A DNA stretch of 34,133 bases from NCBI GenBank assembly GCA_031553655.1, contig JAVBLG010000129.1, positions 1 through 34,133 of the forward strand, given 5' to 3'. The stretch comes from JAVBLG01 sp031553655. GTDB lineage: Bacteria > Desulfobacterota > Desulfovibrionia > Desulfovibrionales > Desulfovibrionaceae. Of this stretch, positions 32,006-34,133 are shown in pieces; the stretch's first letter is position 1, and the number at the start of each line of letters is the position of its first letter. The translations under genes were made by a program, and so were the position numbers. Under the pieces are notes generated by a model. That model ran no database searches. It was not told where the DNA came from and worked only from the letters and a program-made list of their open reading frames with translations.

Positions 32006-32812
32006 ATGCTGTACTCCATACATAATTTGGTTTTGACCAGACCGCAGAGGTCCGGCTATCGGTTGCGCATAAAAAACCTTACGGTAGCTCCCGGCGAAAC
32101 TGCGGCCATTACCGGGCCGAGCGGCTGCGGCAAAAGCACCACCCTGGACATTCTCGGCATGGTGCTCAAGCCCGACAATGCCGATTGTTTTGTTTTCAAC
32201 CCCGGAGACGAATCTGTGGATCTGGCTGCAGCCTGGATGGCAGATCGCCTAGATCACATGGCCGCCCTGCGCCGCGAGCATATCGGCTATGTGCTGCAAA
32301 CCGGCGGGCTGCTGCCCTTTCTCACCGTATCGGACAACATAGCCCTTACCGCTCAACTGCGCGGAATGCCCGAGGCCGAAACAGAGGCAATGGTGCGGGA
32401 ACTAGCCGAGCTCCTGGATATAAAAGAGCTTTTGCACGATTTGCCCAATTCTCTCTCCGTTGGCGAGCGCCAGCGGGCGGCCATAGGCCGGGCTCTGGCC
32501 TCGCGCCCCGACGTGGTGCTGGCTGACGAGCCCACCGCCGCCCTTGATCCGGTACGCGCCCGCAATGTCATGAAGATGTTTGTGAAAGCCGCAAAAATGC
32601 AGAGCGTCACCTTACTGCTGGTTACTCATGACACGCGTATTGTGGAAGAATTCGACCTGCGGGAAATACCCGTACATTTTGCCACCGGAGCGGAAGGGAT
32701 AACCGAGGCTGTAATAGATGACGGCTGGGGCAATGCCATACCAAATCTCGGCGGCGCTGAAAAAATACGCAATTCAGACCGGGATCGCCCCTCGGGCGGA
32801 GGGCATGCTTAA
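32006..32812 (+). CDS. ABC transporter ATPase, LolD/MacB-like
   Basis: The 268-residue nucleotide-binding subunit has Walker A GPSGCGKST (37-45), Q-loop Q98, Walker B VVLADEP (D174, E175) and switch histidine H208. The signature is LSVGE (150-154) instead of LSGGE/Q, an unusual change at the first glycine that could weaken ATP sandwiching. The C-terminal 50 residues are an extension rich in Gly/Asp. It is followed without gap by the permease, so the two form one transporter of the lipoprotein-release or MacB type. No good ribosome site precedes the ATG, suggesting translation linked to upstream genes. A role in moving the srf lipoprotein or another product is inferred from position only. Confidence 0.92.
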   Translation: MLYSIHNLVLTRPQRSGYRLRIKNLTVAPGETAAITGPSGCGKSTTLDILGMVLKPDNADCFVFNPGDESVDLAAAWMADRLDHMAALRREHIGYVLQTGGLLPFLTVSDNIALTAQLRGMPEAETEAMVRELAELLDIKELLHDLPNSLSVGERQRAAIGRALASRPDVVLADEPTAALDPVRARNVMKMFVKAAKMQSVTLLLVTHDTRIVEEFDLREIPVHFATGAEGITEAVIDDGWGNAIPNLGGAEKIRNSDRDRPSGGGHA

Positions 32813-34042
32813 ATGAGTCCTTCATTTCTTTCTGTTCGTCTGGCCCTGCGCGACTGGCTGCATGAATATATCCTTTCCCTGTGCGCCGTGCTGGCCTTGG
32901 CCAGCATGCTTACTCCCCTGCTGGTACTGAACGGGGTGCGCGTGGGTTTGGTGGAAAGTCTGCGTAACCATCTGCTGCAAGACCCCACCGCGCTGATTCT
33001 CGTTCCCTCCGGCGGCGGAAGCTCTGGCTATACTCAAAAGCTGATCGATTCCCTCAAGGAACGGCCCGACGTGCTTTTTGCCGTGCCCCGCACCAGAGAT
33101 GTGGCCGCCGAACTGCAATTTGAGGGTAAAGACGGCCGCTTCATCGCCGTTACCCTTGAGCCCACCGCCACCGGCGACCCGCTGCTGAAACGCTTTGGCG
33201 CGGCCGAACCCAAGGCCGATCTTCCGGTTTCCGGCATGGTGCTGTCCGCTTCGGCGGCACGCAAACTGGGCGTGGAAACCGGTCAGCCTCTGTCCACCCG
33301 CCTGGGTCGCAAACGCCCGGACGGTATGTTGGAATCCATGCGCCTGGAATTTGAGGTTACCGGCATCCTTCCGGCCGAGGCCACTGTGCACGATGTGGCC
33401 TTCATGCCCCTTTCGGCTCTGGAGGACATACAGGACTATCGCGACTATATCGCCGTGCCAGGCCGCAAATTTTCCGGTGATGCCCAACCCGAGGGTGAAC
33501 GCCACTACGAATCTTTCCGCCTTTACGCCAAAAGCCTTGACGATGTGGAGGCTCTGGACAAATATCTGGCTTCGCTGGGCATAAACGTGATAACCAAAGC
33601 CAAGAGCATTGCTGACATCAAACGGCTTGACGAAGCGCTTACCAAGATAACGGTCATCATCGCTCTGGCTGTGGGCGCGGGCTTTGCCGCCTTTACCGTA
33701 AGTTCCACCCTGGCCGCCGTGCGCCGCAAAGATCGCATGCTGGGCATGCTGCGCCTGCTGGGTTTTTCGCGTTTTTCCCTGCTGCTTTACCCGCTGTCCC
33801 AAACTATGCTCACCGGCTTGTGCGGCACACTGTTGGCCGGGGTTCCGGCTGTCGGTGTGGCTTATGGCATTGACTGGCTGTTTTCAGCCAGCATTGCCGG
33901 TTCAGCCCCTGTGTGCGTGATCAGGTTCGATCATCTGCTGGTCGTGCTGGGTGCGGTACTGGCGCTGTCCGCCCTTTCCGCCCTGAGTCCGGCGTTGCGC
34001 GCCTCAAAGGTGGATCCTGCCTTAGTGGTCAGGGATGTTTAG
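32813..34042 (+). CDS. ABC transporter permease, FtsX/MacB type
   Basis: The 409-residue permease has one membrane helix near the N-terminus (ILSLCAVLALASMLTPLLVL), a large periplasmic domain (about 45-275), and three helices at the C-terminus, including a FtsX-domain stretch ALAVGAGFAAFTVSSTLAAV and the closing SPALRASKVDPALVVRDV. This 1+3 layout is that of LolC/LolE and MacB, which move lipoproteins or substrates across the periplasm and not across the membrane. ATG 32813 begins right after the ATPase stop; GGAGG at 32797-32801 may serve it. The two genes surely form one transporter. Confidence 0.92.
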   Translation: MSPSFLSVRLALRDWLHEYILSLCAVLALASMLTPLLVLNGVRVGLVESLRNHLLQDPTALILVPSGGGSSGYTQKLIDSLKERPDVLFAVPRTRDVAAELQFEGKDGRFIAVTLEPTATGDPLLKRFGAAEPKADLPVSGMVLSASAARKLGVETGQPLSTRLGRKRPDGMLESMRLEFEVTGILPAEATVHDVAFMPLSALEDIQDYRDYIAVPGRKFSGDAQPEGERHYESFRLYAKSLDDVEALDKYLASLGINVITKAKSIADIKRLDEALTKITVIIALAVGAGFAAFTVSSTLAAVRRKDRMLGMLRLLGFSRFSLLLYPLSQTMLTGLCGTLLAGVPAVGVAYGIDWLFSASIAGSAPVCVIRFDHLLVVLGAVLALSALSALSPALRASKVDPALVVRDV

Positions 34043-34057
34043 TTTAAGGAGCTTGCT

Positions 34058-34133
34058 ATGAAAAAATACCCATCTCTCACCCGCATGACCACAAATAAAA
34101 GTTTTGGAAAAAGGGGATGGGGGTCTGGGGGAA
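34058..34133 (+). CDS. start of a further gene, or ORF disrupted by repeat (partial)
   Basis: ATG 34058 has a strong AAGGAG (34046-34051) and opens a frame that runs off the window after 25 codons. After about 11 codons it enters the inverted repeat copy at 34092-34133, and the peptide becomes Gly/Trp/Lys-rich. It is either a short gene truncated by the repeat, or a remnant. The rest lies outside the window. Confidence 0.35.
   Translation, partial: MKKYPSLTRMTTNKSFGKRGWGSGG
34092..34133. repeat. C-rich tail repeat, copy 3, inverted and partial
   Basis: AAATAAAAGTTTTGG followed by AAAAAGGGGATGGGGGTCTG is the reverse complement of the tail found after the hairpins at 28457-28502 and 29786-29832. 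The matching hairpin would lie past the window edge. The G runs (GGGG, GGGGG, GGGGG) are quadruplex-prone. Confidence 0.75.

Noticed and set aside
16490..34042. Type VI secretion locus
   Set aside because: Only the vWA part resembles a type VI protein. No TssB/C, TssJ-M, ClpV, Hcp or VgrG is present.
1..34133. CRISPR arrays, tRNA or rRNA genes, phage or transposase genes
   Set aside because: I saw no regular direct repeats with spacers, cloverleaf-like sequences, rRNA signatures or recombinase motifs on either strand.

Overview
The window looks like a chromosomal segment from a Desulfovibrio-like (Desulfovibrionaceae) bacterium. This is inferred from the gene content, moderately GC-rich genes separated by AT-rich gaps, and the many hairpin elements at gene ends. 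It cannot be confirmed without a search. I see no rRNA, tRNA, CRISPR array, transposase or phage gene.

Left part (1-12.7 kb) is mostly metabolic and mostly on the minus strand. It holds a GrdE-like component B protein of the glycine/sarcosine/betaine reductase family with a divergent LysR regulator, then the lipoate pair lipB-lipA. A ChaA-type cation/proton antiporter lies on the plus strand. Next come a sodium:alanine/glycine symporter, a RidA protein, a DapA-superfamily lyase, an IlvD/Edd-family dehydratase, ArgJ, and a divergent AhpD-like CxxC protein. Middle part (12.8-16.2 kb) is a str operon, rpsL-rpsG-fusA, on the minus strand behind a good sigma70-type promoter. No tuf gene follows fusA.

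Right part (16.5-34.1 kb) is the unusual region: eleven complete plus-strand genes that look like one envelope system. Three form a SrfA-SrfB-SrfC-like set, named after the poorly understood Salmonella srfABC 'virulence factor' genes. SrfA-like is a bitopic protein. SrfB-like is an actin/HSP70-fold ATPase. SrfC-like is a P-loop GTPase-like protein. Around them are a glycine-zipper lipoprotein, a membrane-anchored trypsin-like protease with an intact triad, two secreted proline-rich proteins that repeat the SrfA-like C-terminal cysteine domain, and a bitopic protein with a KPE-rich spacer and Sel1-like C-terminus. A secreted SH3-vWA protein resembling the vWA part of type VI PpkA and a LolD/MacB-like ABC ATPase plus FtsX-type permease complete the set. 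My inference is that cytoplasmic nucleotide-driven proteins (SrfB, SrfC, ABC ATPase) act through bitopic linkers on periplasmic disulfide-bonded, protease and vWA modules. No type VI secretion core gene is present.

The non-coding DNA is also structured. I find three related long palindromes (fusA-rpsG gap and two in the srf cluster) and three copies of a hairpin plus C-rich-tail element (srf cluster only). There is also a two-copy hairpin with compensatory stem changes (2.5 and 10.7 kb), and a 21-bp inverted repeat built on the fusA stop codon.
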